Below, piece by piece: positions 13,901 through 24,640 of a DNA stretch of 64,000 bases (its first letter is position 1; each line of letters opens with the position of its first letter). A program made the position numbers and the translations under genes. The DNA comes from Talinum fruticosum. Its lineage: Eukaryota; Streptophyta; Magnoliopsida; Caryophyllales; Talinaceae. The stretch lies in contig JAITYX010000065.1 of assembly GCA_021018815.1 (NCBI GenBank), positions 3,007,501 through 3,071,500 on the forward strand, given 5' to 3'. Under the pieces are notes generated by a model. That model did not search any database. It had not been told where the DNA came from and worked only from the letters and a program-made list of their open reading frames with translations.

Positions 13901-16900
13901 TCAAACAGATAATGCCTGCCATAGCATTTTCCAACAGGTTCTATTAGAAATAAAAGAACAGATCAAATGCGAATCATTAAAAAAGGACAGACAGGACATT
14001 GCAGATACTCTAGAGAGAGATGCATCAATGTTTATTTACTGATGTCTGGATATCTTTGATCACATTGTATGATTTTATCTTCTGATGTCTGGATATCTTT
14101 GATCACATTGTATGTTTTATCTTCTAAGACCTATCAAGAAGTTTCTTATCTCTTGTAATCCCTTCTGGATAGGAAAGACACGGTTCATAAAGGTTATCAT
14201 ATTAGGTTTCTTATCTCTTTGAAGTTCTGGGCCCTAACCAACAGGTTTCTTATCTGCTCTTGATAATCATTACTTCTCCAAAATTAAATGAGAAGGGGAA
14301 GAAGGAAACCAGTTCTTTTTCTATTTCTTTGTTAAGCTGCTTCTGGTTTTCTTCTATGCAGAGTATTCAGGAAAAGGTTCCCCCTTTTGCCATTTCTTTC
14401 CTCTGCACCCCTCTCCCCCCATAAAAAAAAAAAGGAACCAAAAAGAATAACAGAAAAGAAAAATGCTCAGAAGGATGCAAACATATCAAAATATAGCATA
14501 ACAAAATGCAAATAATATAGCAAGACCACCTTCTCTTCCAAGCCAATAACTTCAGACGCCAAGAGCTTCGCACGTTCATCAGCAGCATTACACCCAAGCT
14601 GTGCATTCACATACTCAGCCTTAGTACCCTCAAGCTCAACCTACTGCACCAAGAGGACAGGATTAAAAATAGCAGATACATCAGATTGAACAAGTAGATA
14701 CATTTCATGTTTCATTTTAACAAACTTGATTATACGCCAAGTCATCACACACAATCCTTTAGGCCACTAAAGTATTAATATCTCTCCACAAATAGAATTC
14801 TCGTAAGTAGCAGATCAGTTATACTAACCAGACGGGCCTTGATCTCTCCCTGCAAACTCTCAATCTCAACCTTGAATTGGTTAACAATGCTTGCCTGGAC
14901 ATAGCAAATAAAGTCATGACAAAGTCAAAGGAGAGGATAAATTTCAGAACAATTTTATGATAGAAACTACAAAAACTAAATTCAAGTAATAGGGCAGAAA
15001 AAACATCAACTCCATAATATGACAAAGACAGCACTAAATAAGTAATGACAGAATGATTCATGAAGGACATTGCCTCCATGAACTCAAATTGATCCAAACT
15101 TTCATATCAAATTAGCCCATACTATTAAGCTCGAACAGAAATTGATGCTTCCATTACGCGGCTGATTTACAAGTCCTGCCTTCAATATCTTTGCACTGAA
15201 TGAAGCTTCAGCCTAAGAAGCTTGTGCTCTCTCACAAGGAATCAAAAATATAATCAGACATTGAGTATGGTGCTCTCTTGTGCAATGGTCAAGCAGCTAC
15301 ATGCTTCTTGATGTAATGGAAGTCAAGTTACAGAACAAGAAAACGCCTGAACCATACAACGGAATCCACAACCCTTCTTCTCCGCTTACATATTTAAAAG
15401 AGAATTTGATAGAAAGAAAAAGAAAAAGAAAATAAATATTCCAAAGGAAACCGATTAACAACCCAACAAACGATTGGGTTATACCACAAATAAACGGTGT
15501 GACAGACCAGAGGTGCATCTCAAACAGCCATAACTGCCTCTGAAGGAAAAGACAGGTAACTATAGATGGTTCTAAGCTCATGAAATTGCAAAATTTCATG
15601 GAGGAGAACGAATATGCTGAATGATGGCCTTCACAAGATAGCACGACAAAGCATTGGAAAAATGATCCAGGTAACAAGGACATGGTACCAGTCCACCACA
15701 TAACCTAACCTCCGAAATCCAATCTTGAAAGTAATGAGAACTATTAAATATCGTATTATGAAGCCACAATCAAGCTAGCCAAATAAGCCGACAAGAATGG
15801 AAAACAGAATTCTATTGTCAACAGCAAATGACAACAGAGCAATACCAACCTGCTGGTTATAGCTCTCAGTCAAGGAAGAATTTTCAGCAGCTAATGACTC
15901 TGCCAAAGCTTTAGAAGACTCCAATGCACGTTGTAAAGAGAACTTCTCTTGTGTCAAATCTTCGATGTGCTGCAGACACGGGAAGGAAAATAAGATACAA
16001 GTAAAGCAATATACACATCAAAGACAAGCTTCTGACCACCTATTAAGACTACATATTCAGGTAAATTTCATCATAGAACCAGGACAGAGATTCATCTGAA
16101 GATTATTTTGCTCTGAACAGCAACAACAATATGATTTGCAGAATTCAAGACAACTAACAAGCAGAACTAAGATTGAGTAACATCGCAGTACCTCCACAAA
16201 AGCCAGTTCCTCTTAAAAGATGCACCATTTTCCTTCCAGATGACATGATTATTGGGAATCAGCTTTTAGTCGGAAATAAATGAAAGAAGGTTTACACAAA
16301 ACCAGTAACCCAAAGAAAAGGGCTTCTGGAAAACATAACATAGCCATAAATCTACTTGTTTAACCATTTTATCACATGGACGTGTTGGCAGTGGCTAACA
16401 AATTATGGCTCCATTTTCACATTGTTTACCAAGCTTATTCCCTTGAAAGCAAAAGGGCTTCCATATAGCAGAAATCTTCATTGTGTCAGCATTTGCTGCT
16501 GCATAATGAATCAACTGAAACATGGCTGATTATACAGGAACATACAAGCAGCTGAAACTGCCTGGTACACTAAGCAAGAAATTTTTTTTTTTTCTGTGGG
16601 TGGGGAGGTGGGTCCCTCCAACCAACTGAGCTGTAGTCCTTGCCATAGAGATCACAAAAATTGTCTGGTAAATAGACAAAGGAAAAATGGTTTTACATGA
16701 TTTTTAGCCAATCCCACACAGGGAGAAACCATGTGAACACAAACGGGCTAAGGGTCTTCCAACCATCAATCCTCCAGGCTCCAATTAACTCATGCAAATT
16801 TGTAATTCAAATCCATACACTAACTAGCAATACAGCAGATAGAGATTCCTTTATATTCATCCAAGACAAATCAATTCAATTAGCACTATCTTTTGTTATT

Positions 16901-19900
16901 ATAATCCTTACATTTCATACGGGAACTACAAGGAATAATATAGCATTCTATCAACTATGTCTTGAAAGGGATCAATCAAAATTGAAAGGAATTATTCATG
17001 AAGAAGAAGAGACAAAAGAAAAAGGATTATTGGATTTTAATATCCCAAACTTTGACCTCTGTTAATGAGAATATCCAAAAGTATTGATTCAACCCACAGC
17101 ATCCCGATCTTTGACCCTAATATTTGTTGGCATTCCACCACCGAGATCCGGGAAATCTAACTCGGTGGAGGAATGACATGGTGGTGAAAGAAGTCTGTGT
17201 GGCATTTTTTCAATAGCTTTGATTGTTTTTTTGGTACTTTTCAAGTCAACACAGTCTTTTACTCTCAAAGTGCCACTTTAGCCCATTTTCTCTCTCCTTT
17301 CATACTCTCCTCTATGCCTCCTCCCCTCCCTCCTCTTTCTCTCTCTTTCCCTATCCTCATTCAGGAGCACACTTTCTCTCTCCTCTACGCCTCCTTCCCA
17401 ATCTTTCTCCTCTTTCCTCTCCCTTCCCCTCTCAATTCGGACTAATCAGAAACATGGCAGGATCGTAAGAGCAAAATTTAAGACAAATTGTTCATTTGCT
17501 TATGTCTTCTCAACATTACTTTTGCAATTTGTTCTAAGACAACAACCAAATTGAATCGAAACGGGGGAGAAATTTGTGCCCAAAATACACAAGTGCACGC
17601 CCATCTCCCTCAATCCCTCTCCTCTTGGCCATCATTATCGGACCCGTAATTGGCAACCACTAGCACTCGGACCCGTAATTGGCAACCACTAGCACTCCCT
17701 CGCCGCTTCCGAACCACCAATCGTCCACTAACCTCCAAGGCCATGGTTACCTCCAAACTTCAAACCGTCTTCACCCTAAAATACAAATTCCCATCTCCCT
17801 TAATCTCTATCCTCTCGGCCACTACCACGAGATCTATCATCAATGACCACCGACGTTATCTAGCCGCTTCCAGACCACCAATCGCCACCACCTCCATAGC
17901 CATGGCAAGCCCCACTGCCTTCACACAAATTACATCCACTCCTTGACTAATCAATCAAAGGTTTCAAATTAAGGGAACACGAGGAACGAGTTGTTTAATT
18001 GGGTGGATGAATATGAGGAGTTCACGTATCAAAATTTCATAGAGAGAAAGAGGGGATAGGGGAGGCGTGGAAATTGTTAGAGAAAGGGGATGGAGGACCT
18101 AGAGGAGAGAGAGTTAAGTGAAAGAGAAAGTAAGTCAGCATGAATTCATCCTATGCTTATGTGTAAATTAAAAAATCAGTCAAACTATTTGCAAACAAAA
18201 AAATGTCATGTGGATAACCTCCGCCGCACGTTGCCTACTACCAATTTTTATTACTCGAAACTTGGTGGTGGGATGCCCACAAATATTAGGGTCAAAGGTT
18301 TCACGATATTGTTAACAGAGATTGAATTCGGGATTTTGCACTCCAATTCCATAAAGAAAAATGGTAAATCATTTATCTTCATTTGCTTGGCTAGGAACCT
18401 GCCAATTAAACAAAAGATTACGACAATGATGACATAAAATACCTGCTCTAAAGCAGCAAAATCTTCATTTTGTCTCTGTGAAGTAGCCTCCAGCTCACTC
18501 TCCGGATTGTTCTCAAACAATTTTTGTCCAGCAAATGGATTTCCAAAGAAACCACTAGTCTTACTTGAAGATGCTGGTGCTGGACGAGGTTCGGCTGGAG
18601 CACATGCTATGGAGGGTTCTTGCATCACCCATGAAGCTGCAACATTGCTGCTTGGAAACTTCGATGAACTTGTTTCTTGCAGGCCAGATGCAGGTAAATC
18701 TCTCCCAATGTTAAGAGATTCAAGGAAAGATGGACGAGATCTTCTGGGATACGTGTCAGCAACAGATGAATACAAAGGGTCATTAAAAGCGGCACCAGAA
18801 TCAAAACCAGCAGATCGTGGATCAGTTGCCTGGTGCCTGTAAAAGGTCGAGAAATTTCCCTCAGCTGCATATAGCTTTTTTCCCCCAGCACAGAAGTTAA
18901 ATGATCCTTGAGAAACAGAGTTGAACTTTGGCTAAAAGGCTCTGAAACATATGCTGGCCAATTGACAGTAAGATGCATAAAGTACGCATCACATGTCACA
19001 CACATTATCGCGAATAAGAACAATCACTAAAAATAATACTATAAACAAGTTAAACCTATCAATAAACATGTATTGAGAAAGGGGAGGTAATAGGTTGCCG
19101 TTTTCAGTGGTATACTAACCAGACTTGTTATGTTGTATCTTGGTGGCAGACTCGTCAGGACAAACATCTGCAGCAACATTATTTTTGCTGGTGGTCATAT
19201 TTGGGAGGCTTTGAGAACTATTTTCTTTAGCACACAAAGGTTCTTTAGCTCCATAGAAGGTAGAGTGAAGATAATTGCTACTATCACCCCGAGGAGCAAT
19301 GGATTGACCAGATGAAATCACATCAGCATACATTCCCTGTTTAGTATCAGTCCCAAAGCTTCCAACTTTGTTGTCTTTTTCCTGTTGAAAAGTAGAACTT
19401 GTTGGAGACTTCAAAACCAAACTATTAGGATCCTCTGCCTCTTGTTTTGGCTGCATCTGAAGCAAATCAGGTGACACAAAATTATGACCATGTGCATTAT
19501 TAACTTGTCCTAGTGCAACTGATTCCAACACACTAGCATGAGTGAATCCATGTGATTTGTCATTATGGTCCAGGAACTCAGAAGTTTCAATGGCTGCATC
19601 AATTCTCGCATCAGCAGCAGCACCTCTAAAATTGGAGAATTGTGGTTGCCCATTTTCTGAAGCTTGTTTCAAATTCAATGATGATTCAGCAGAACGAGGT
19701 TGGCTGGTGGATGCAGCCTTTCTGGCTGCGGCTTTTTCTTTCTAAACTCTTCCAGCTGCACGACCAAAAATTGTTGAGAACTTCAGAGTGAGTAATCACG
19801 AGAACACAATAAGGGAAAACCTATTACAATGAGTAATCACGGGAACACAAATCATTAGAGAGCAGACTTTAAAACAAAACCATTTATTTTGACTCACATT

Positions 19901-22871
19901 CTAACAAAATTAATGGCCAATTTATTGAAATCTGAAAAATTGCTTAATTGAATGAAACTGATCACAATAAGTAATCACAAGACACAATCATAGGAAACAT
20001 ACAAGTTGTCCTCAAAGTACTCCTATTCATGGCTGTGTTTTCACTAAATTAAACAAGGAAATAATGAGTCACCAACCTGCCACAATGAATACAGCTTAAA
20101 TCAGATTTATAAAGTACACTAAATCATCTATTTCTTTTCTGGTGGTGTAGTGACAGTCAATACTTTTAAATCCACACTCCAACCAATAAAGTATCTATGC
20201 TACTCAGGTAAGAGGATGCATGCATCTAACTTACCAAAACACTACCAAGAGAGACAGCAGGTTGTCAAACTTGATTTTATTTTATTTGAAAAAAGGAAGC
20301 TCATCTGACAGACAAAACACTACCAAAGAAACACTGGGGTATTGATTCAATTTTTTTACTTCAATAGGAGGAAACTCTCTCTCTCTCTCTCTCTCTCTAG
20401 AAAAGGCAATTAATTCCAAAGGGACAACAAACAAACTCATTAGAACCTCTAGAAGCCAAACAAACAGAATAGAATCAAAGTAAACCATAGAGGTTTACCC
20501 GCGTGTCTAACCATTCTAAGGAAAACAATCAGCTCTCAGTGTTGCTATATAATGACAAGCTGAATTTGAAAGCAACGGACAAATCCAATGATAGATTACT
20601 TCTATTGAACAAAACCCTCCAACTCCAAAGCCTGCTGTCCAAATTATCTATGTATCTAAAATAAATACCTGCAACTCACTTCAAAAAGCAGAGTTATAGG
20701 TATGCTATTGAGGATCTCGTTGAAGCACAAAATCACGATGAAGAAGTCCCAGAACATAGAATGATTGTTCTGTTACACCCAAATTCACAAAATGAACCAT
20801 CATGATTTCCCTCAAACTATATATATGCCTCAACATTGTGCTGGTTGTGGTGCCATGAGTTAAGAAGTATAACCCCTCCAAAAAAAGAAAACAAAAAAAC
20901 CTGGAGGGTAGAAAACATCTGTTCAATTTGATCCAACTGTCCAAAAAAAGTGTACAAGCTACATCAGAGATCAGTAGCAGACAAACAGAAACCCAAAAGG
21001 CGTACTACAAGTCTACAGCAAGCAGAAATTCTAGCTGTTAAGGTCTAAATGCATTTTACATTATACAAAGTTCAATTTTTAACCAAATTCAATAGCTCTT
21101 CTGCAGTTTTCTTCACCTCGGGTGGGCCTCAGACCGTGCACACCATCACTGATTCATCTACGGTCTACCAAGCCTGACATGTGTCTGATGTGGTGTTGTA
21201 CGTCACATGAGTCATGACGGCATCTGGATAAGTGCCTTGGCCAAGAATCACATTATACCATGTAGTGTTTTCATAAGAGCATTGTGAAAGAATATAAGTG
21301 GTTGTTTCAGTAGTGGTACTGCAGAAGAGGCATAGACAGAAAATCTCTCTACTTAAGAAGCGGTAGTAAGTTCCATTTGGAGTTTGCACAAGTAAATTTG
21401 AAACCCCTATTGATTTCAGATGCATCTATTATCTTGCCATTTTGAATTCAGGACCATCAAGCAACTAAATACATATTAGTTTGCAATCCTCAGTGACATT
21501 TATCTTCTCCATCATCCAGAGGCATCTAAGTTCTCAAGGAAAAACTTCAAAAATCAATCACGAGAGTGGATAAAACCAATCGCACTAATTTCTCGAATCC
21601 AATTCCACAACCAGGCAATTCCTGCCAAGGCATAACTGTGAGCAGGATAAGATTTAGGAACCTTAATTCTAAATTGCAGATATTACTTTTATGTTATGAC
21701 CCCAATCTCCAGTAAGACAAATACGAAAGATAAGTAATCAGCCCTTACCACATGAGCCACCCATATATGGGGATTCATTAAACCAAAAGAACACCAAAAA
21801 AATAGCCACCAAAGTTTAACAACAAAAATTCCACACTAAATGTCCACAACAATGCAAATCATGAAGGGATCATAGAGAGGTCATGGACCAATAACACTGC
21901 TGAAAGAAAAAACCATTGTCAAACCTATGTAAATCAGCAAATCAGTCAGGATTACTTCGGATCACATTCACCTACATGACTTATACAAATGATAGATTAA
22001 ACTGGCATTCAAGCTCAAATAATTCATCATATATGTGTAGCACAATTAAACCCAAAGTTGTGCTGCAGAAAGACCAAATCTAATAAAGAGATTCTCAAAA
22101 AGACATTGTCAGATCTGTCCCCGCCTCTTTGGCTGTGCCAAGGGCGGTCAAATAGATTCAAATTCAAGTTTCGAATTCAAAAAAAAAAAAAGAACCTCGT
22201 CCAAACTGCAAGAAACAAAAACGCTCCAAATGAATTTAGTTCAGTTCTTTTAAGCAGATGCTCGCCTTCATTTTTAACTGCAACACCAGTAAACCCAAGA
22301 GCGGCCTCAAGTCCATACCCCAAAGAAGAAATGACCACTGGGGAGCCTAACTAGCTCAAACCTCTCCTGCCAATTGGTAGTAAAAAATAGATAAAACACG
22401 GCACCAGACAAGTTTGCAACCTTTCACGACACCTCAGGGCTGAAGACGTCCCTACTTTTTAATCCATTCGAGGGCAATAGCAATGAATGTGTTGGAATCG
22501 TAACAATTTAACTCAATAGAGTATTCCCCTCAAGCCAACAACAAACTGCATACCCACAAAGAGGCCCGACCTTCTCCAGATTTTTCATATGCATCTCATC
22601 TCTCTCACATACCACATTATCATCTCATAAAGAAAATACGCACAAAAACAGAAGGGAGCATCTGAGGGCACTGAAGGAAAAAGAGAAACGCAGGTTTACA
22701 ATACCAATTGAGATTGAAAAAGGACACAAATGTAATGAATCAAAGCCGAAAATCGAGGAGCCTAAAACAATGAATCACAAATGAAGATCATACCCGGCGC
22801 TTTCCAGCTTCCAGATGCTCTTGCTTGCGAGATGAAACGGCCGAATTAGACATAACTTGAGCGGATGCCAT
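6365..22871 (-). CDS. BLI: BLISTER-like coiled-coil protein, 13 exons, with one frameshift in exon 2
   Basis: This is the plant-specific nuclear coiled-coil protein BLISTER (KOS1 in Arabidopsis), which partners the Polycomb methyltransferase CLF and affects development and cold/ER-stress responses. Exons: 22794-22871, 19120-19755, 18443-18906, 15850-15969, 14829-14894, 14530-14640, 13446-13522, 11587-11654, 11078-11179, 7750-7940, 7604-7672, 6983-7147, 6365-6442. All introns are GT-AG and phases agree throughout. Family marks are the N-terminus MASAQV with RKQEHLEAGKRRLEEFRK, RPSFLESLN in exon 3, HIEDLTQEKFSLQRALESS in exon 4, TQRLELLTAQSM in exon 12 and the C-terminus VVERVLGWMMKLFPG. With one base restored in exon 2 the protein would be 741 residues, close to the ~714 I recall for Arabidopsis. 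As read, that base is missing, so translation stops at codon 53. Identity is very sure; whether the break is real is not. Confidence 0.94.
8440..10230. repeat. AT-rich insertion-like block in BLI intron 9
   Basis: About 1.8 kb of very AT-rich DNA with no coding similarity sits inside a 3.1-kb intron. Its right edge reads GGTTAAAAACTAGT at about 10207-10220. That resembles the CTAGT-type 3' end of small plant Helitrons, but no matching TC start or terminal hairpin was recognised, so the class is left open. Confidence 0.3.
11078..15969 (-). CDS. BLI: BLI exons 4-9: coiled-coil core
   Basis: These six small exons (120, 66, 111, 77, 68 and 102 bases) encode about residues 394-574 of the protein with the missing base restored. 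Heptad-like segments are visible: ALAESLAAENSSLTESYNQQ, ASIVNQFKVEIESLQGEIK, AKLLASEVIGLEEK and LRLRSNELKLERVLENASAE, then RQDLLQTIDALQEEKKLL. This is the SMC-like coiled coil that defines BLISTER proteins and supports dimerisation and partner binding. No stop or phase error was found. Exon 6 begins behind a tandem CAGTAG acceptor, treated separately. Confidence 0.9.
11655..13445. other. BLI intron 7
   Basis: A 1.8-kb intron with several C-rich/A-rich junctions (about 12102-12180 and 12900-12925). One short open stretch on the minus strand at about 13095-13145 would encode VAADEKVADLKIK behind a TAG acceptor. It is not needed for the BLI frame, so it is not called an exon. Confidence 0.4.
14640..14646 (-). 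promoter_or_regulatory. BLI: Tandem CAGTAG splice acceptor of BLI exon 6
   Basis: On the minus strand intron 5 ends TTGGTGCAGTAG before GTTGAGCTTGAG. Using the second AG gives a clean phase-0 exon starting VELEG. Using the first AG would add the codon TAG and stop the protein. This is a NAGNAG acceptor whose two choices differ by a stop codon. Confidence 0.75.
16578..16646 (-). repeat. tRNA-like box A fragment with poly(A): possible SINE remnant
   Basis: On the minus strand the sequence AGCTCAGTTGGTTGGA matches the A box of tRNA-derived SINEs and is followed within ~50 bp by an A13 run. No B box or target duplication is evident. The piece is too short to classify firmly. Confidence 0.3.
16700..17065 (+). 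other. Open stretch of unknown origin in BLI intron 3
   Basis: One plus-strand frame is open to TAA at about 17063-17065 and ends with a Lys/Glu-rich tail (GIIHEEEETKEKGLLDFNIP) after a hydrophobic segment (IQLALSFVIIILTFHTG). This is unlike the surrounding intron. It may be an inserted organellar or gene fragment, but I do not recognise the protein and its start is unclear. Confidence 0.25.
17098..18315. mobile_element. Non-autonomous MULE with long TIRs in BLI intron 3
   Basis: The left end (17106-17145: CTTTGACCCTAATATTTGT, then CCACCACCGAG) and the right end (about 18253-18292) are inverted copies. Strong identity runs ~38 bp and weaker similarity extends inward for another ~100 bp. The TIR resembles the right end of the MuDR-type MULE at about 39080-39140, so the two belong to related families. 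The interior has GA/CT-rich flanks and no transposase. A convincing 9-bp target duplication was not found. Because it lies in an intron it need not damage BLI. Confidence 0.72.
17640..17697. repeat. 29-bp tandem duplication inside the intronic MULE
   Basis: The phrase GGACCCGTAATTGGCAACCA plus nine following bases occurs twice in a row without change, which indicates a recent local duplication. Confidence 0.85.
19120..19755 (-). CDS. BLI: BLI exon 2 with a one-base deletion in an A-run
   Basis: The exon starts LEEFRKKK in phase with exon 1 and then should enter an Ala/Lys-rich stretch (AAARKAASTSQPRSAES). The plus strand has five T at 19733-19737 where six are needed. Read as given, the frame runs into TGA at 19675-19677. 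The downstream frame is open to the donor at 19119 and joins exon 3 correctly in phase 1. The exon is 636 bases, whereas phase 0 in and phase 1 out needs 637, which independently confirms one missing base. The rest of the exon is Ser/Asn/Gln-rich and low in predicted structure. A homopolymer read error is as likely as a true mutation. Confidence 0.9.
19756..22793. other. BLI intron 1
   Basis: A 3.0-kb intron without recognised genes. It holds the CT microsatellite and ordinary AT-rich sequence. Short open frames at 20705-20944 and 21165-21425 show no family resemblance. Confidence 0.6.
20373..20399. repeat. (CT)n microsatellite in BLI intron 1
   Basis: A perfect CT dinucleotide run of about 13 units lies in the first intron and is a potential length polymorphism. 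Confidence 0.9.
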
Positions 22872-23150
22872 TTCAAAACCAACCTGCTAACCGAACATTC
22901 GACAACTCAGAAATTGAAATTGTACCACCCCAGAACTCCCAAATTTTGCGTAAAATTCGATCTTAATAGCGGATAACCCTAATTGATCCGATTCCAATAT
23001 ATTCAAAATGCAACCGTCACCACCTTCCACCGACGCTATGTCGAATTATGATAGCTCCCGAGGCCTCCTACGTGCAACTCAATCTTCAAACTTGGGGTAA
23101 CGGAGGCTAGAAAAATTCGATTATATCTTATATGGTATACTACACTAGGC
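22872..23150 (-). promoter_or_regulatory. BLI: BLI 5' UTR and probable promoter
   Basis: This is the less AT-rich stretch directly upstream of the BLI start codon, before very AT-rich DNA begins near 23160. The transcription start cannot be placed. No convincing TATA box was seen. Confidence 0.4.
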
Positions 23151-23977
23151 CTTGCTCTGCATGGATTTGAAATAAACTTTATTTTTAATTTTTTAAATAT
23201 TTTTATATAAAATTTTTAAAAAATATGATAATATTTTTAAAAGTTTTTATTATTTTAAATTTTACTGTTACTATATGAACTTCTTTTATTAGTAATTATA
23301 CTATTATATTCTATAAAAAAATATGAGACTATTATAAGTACAATTTTTTTCACATCAAGGAAGATTATTCTGTCAAAGATAAGTAAAATATCGGAACTTC
23401 TTTTCATTCTTGTTAAGTAAAAATATGGGCTACATTATAGGTATTGAAAAAATTGAATCCATTATTCTCATTATAATTATAATTATTTATTTTTCATAAA
23501 TTTGCATACTTTTTTTCAATAATAATTTGCTTAATTATTTATTTATGACATATAAATAATTATTATAGTAATATTGTAGAGTTTTTGGTAGTTAGATAGT
23601 CTTTATTTTGATATAATTTAATTTAATAATTTATTATATTTAATCTTTATTTTTGTATAAAAATAACTATATTTATTTTGCTATTTATACAATAATCATT
23701 AATTATCTACTACATACATCCTACATGGTAATCCTATGTGTCATTCGTACATGAACTCAACCCAAATTTTAATATATATATATATATACCTAAACTTATA
23801 AATGGGTCACGCTGAATTGCAATGTTTGCTTTCTAAAGCCCGAGTCCCAAAAAATATTTTCTTCGTTTTTCTCTAATTGGTGTCCAAAGCACACTCGAAG
23901 ATAAATCTTGTGATTCCTTGTTTTCGTTATTTTTTCTCTACTTCCCAAACCCTAATTCATGCCCAATCGAGCAATTG
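23151..23977. other. AT-rich spacer between BLI and the FAR1-type pseudogene
   Basis: Very AT-rich DNA containing a (TA)n run at about 23771-23788. The two genes are divergent here. No TIR could be recognised for the FAR1-type element. Confidence 0.5.
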
Positions 23978-24151
23978 ATGGATTCTGAACATAATAGAAT
24001 TGTTGAAGTAGAGCTATTACTGATTGAAGAATTACAATTATTAGAGGTTCAACAAGAACTCGAACTCGTTGAATTAGAAGTTGAACAACTCGAACCTAAT
24101 GCAATGGAAGAAGAAATTGAAGAAGGAGAACTACAACAATTCATCCCGATT

Positions 24152-24640
24152 ACAGGTGAAGGTACGTATGATTTATGCTAAATATATGAGTTATTAGAAA
24201 CACGCTGAAGTTACATTGTTGTGTAACTTGTTGTAAATTGTTAGTTTTCATATTATTGCAAATAACATGTTTGATAAAATTCCTTAAAGACAATATTGTC
24301 AAAAGTTAAATCATGAGGTATGAAAAGATCATATAATTTTCACAAAAGTTACACTAATTCGCTGATAAAGATACATTTATGAACCATTAAAGGTACAGGT
24401 GAAGGTACTTCGATTTATGCTAAATATATGAGTTATTAGAAACAAGTTGAAGTTATATTGATGTGTAACTTGTGTTAACTTGTTAGTTTTCATATTATTG
24501 CAAGTAACATGTTTGATAAAATTCCTCAAAGATAATATTCTCAAAAGCTAAATCATGAGGTATGAAAAAATTTTATAATTTTCACAAAAGGTACACTAAT
24601 TTGGTGATAAAGATACACTTCGAACAATTAAAGGTATACT
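24152..24640. repeat. 243-bp tandem duplication including a 5' splice site
   Basis: The block beginning ACAGGTGAAGGTAC at 24152 is repeated from 24395 with scattered changes. It spans the end of the first transposase exon and the start of its intron, so the exon end and GT donor exist twice. Confidence 0.8.

Noticed and set aside
17197..17468. Pro/Ser/Leu-rich open frames
   Set aside because: They come from CT-rich DNA in the intronic MULE, and two overlapping frames look alike, which indicates composition rather than coding.
18507..18842. Plus-strand open frame opposite BLI exon 3
   Set aside because: It is the antisense of a well-supported exon and has no family features.
18625..19023. 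Minus-strand open frame overlapping BLI exon 3 in another frame
   Set aside because: The exon 3 frame that joins exons 2 and 4 in phase is different; this one continues through an intron.
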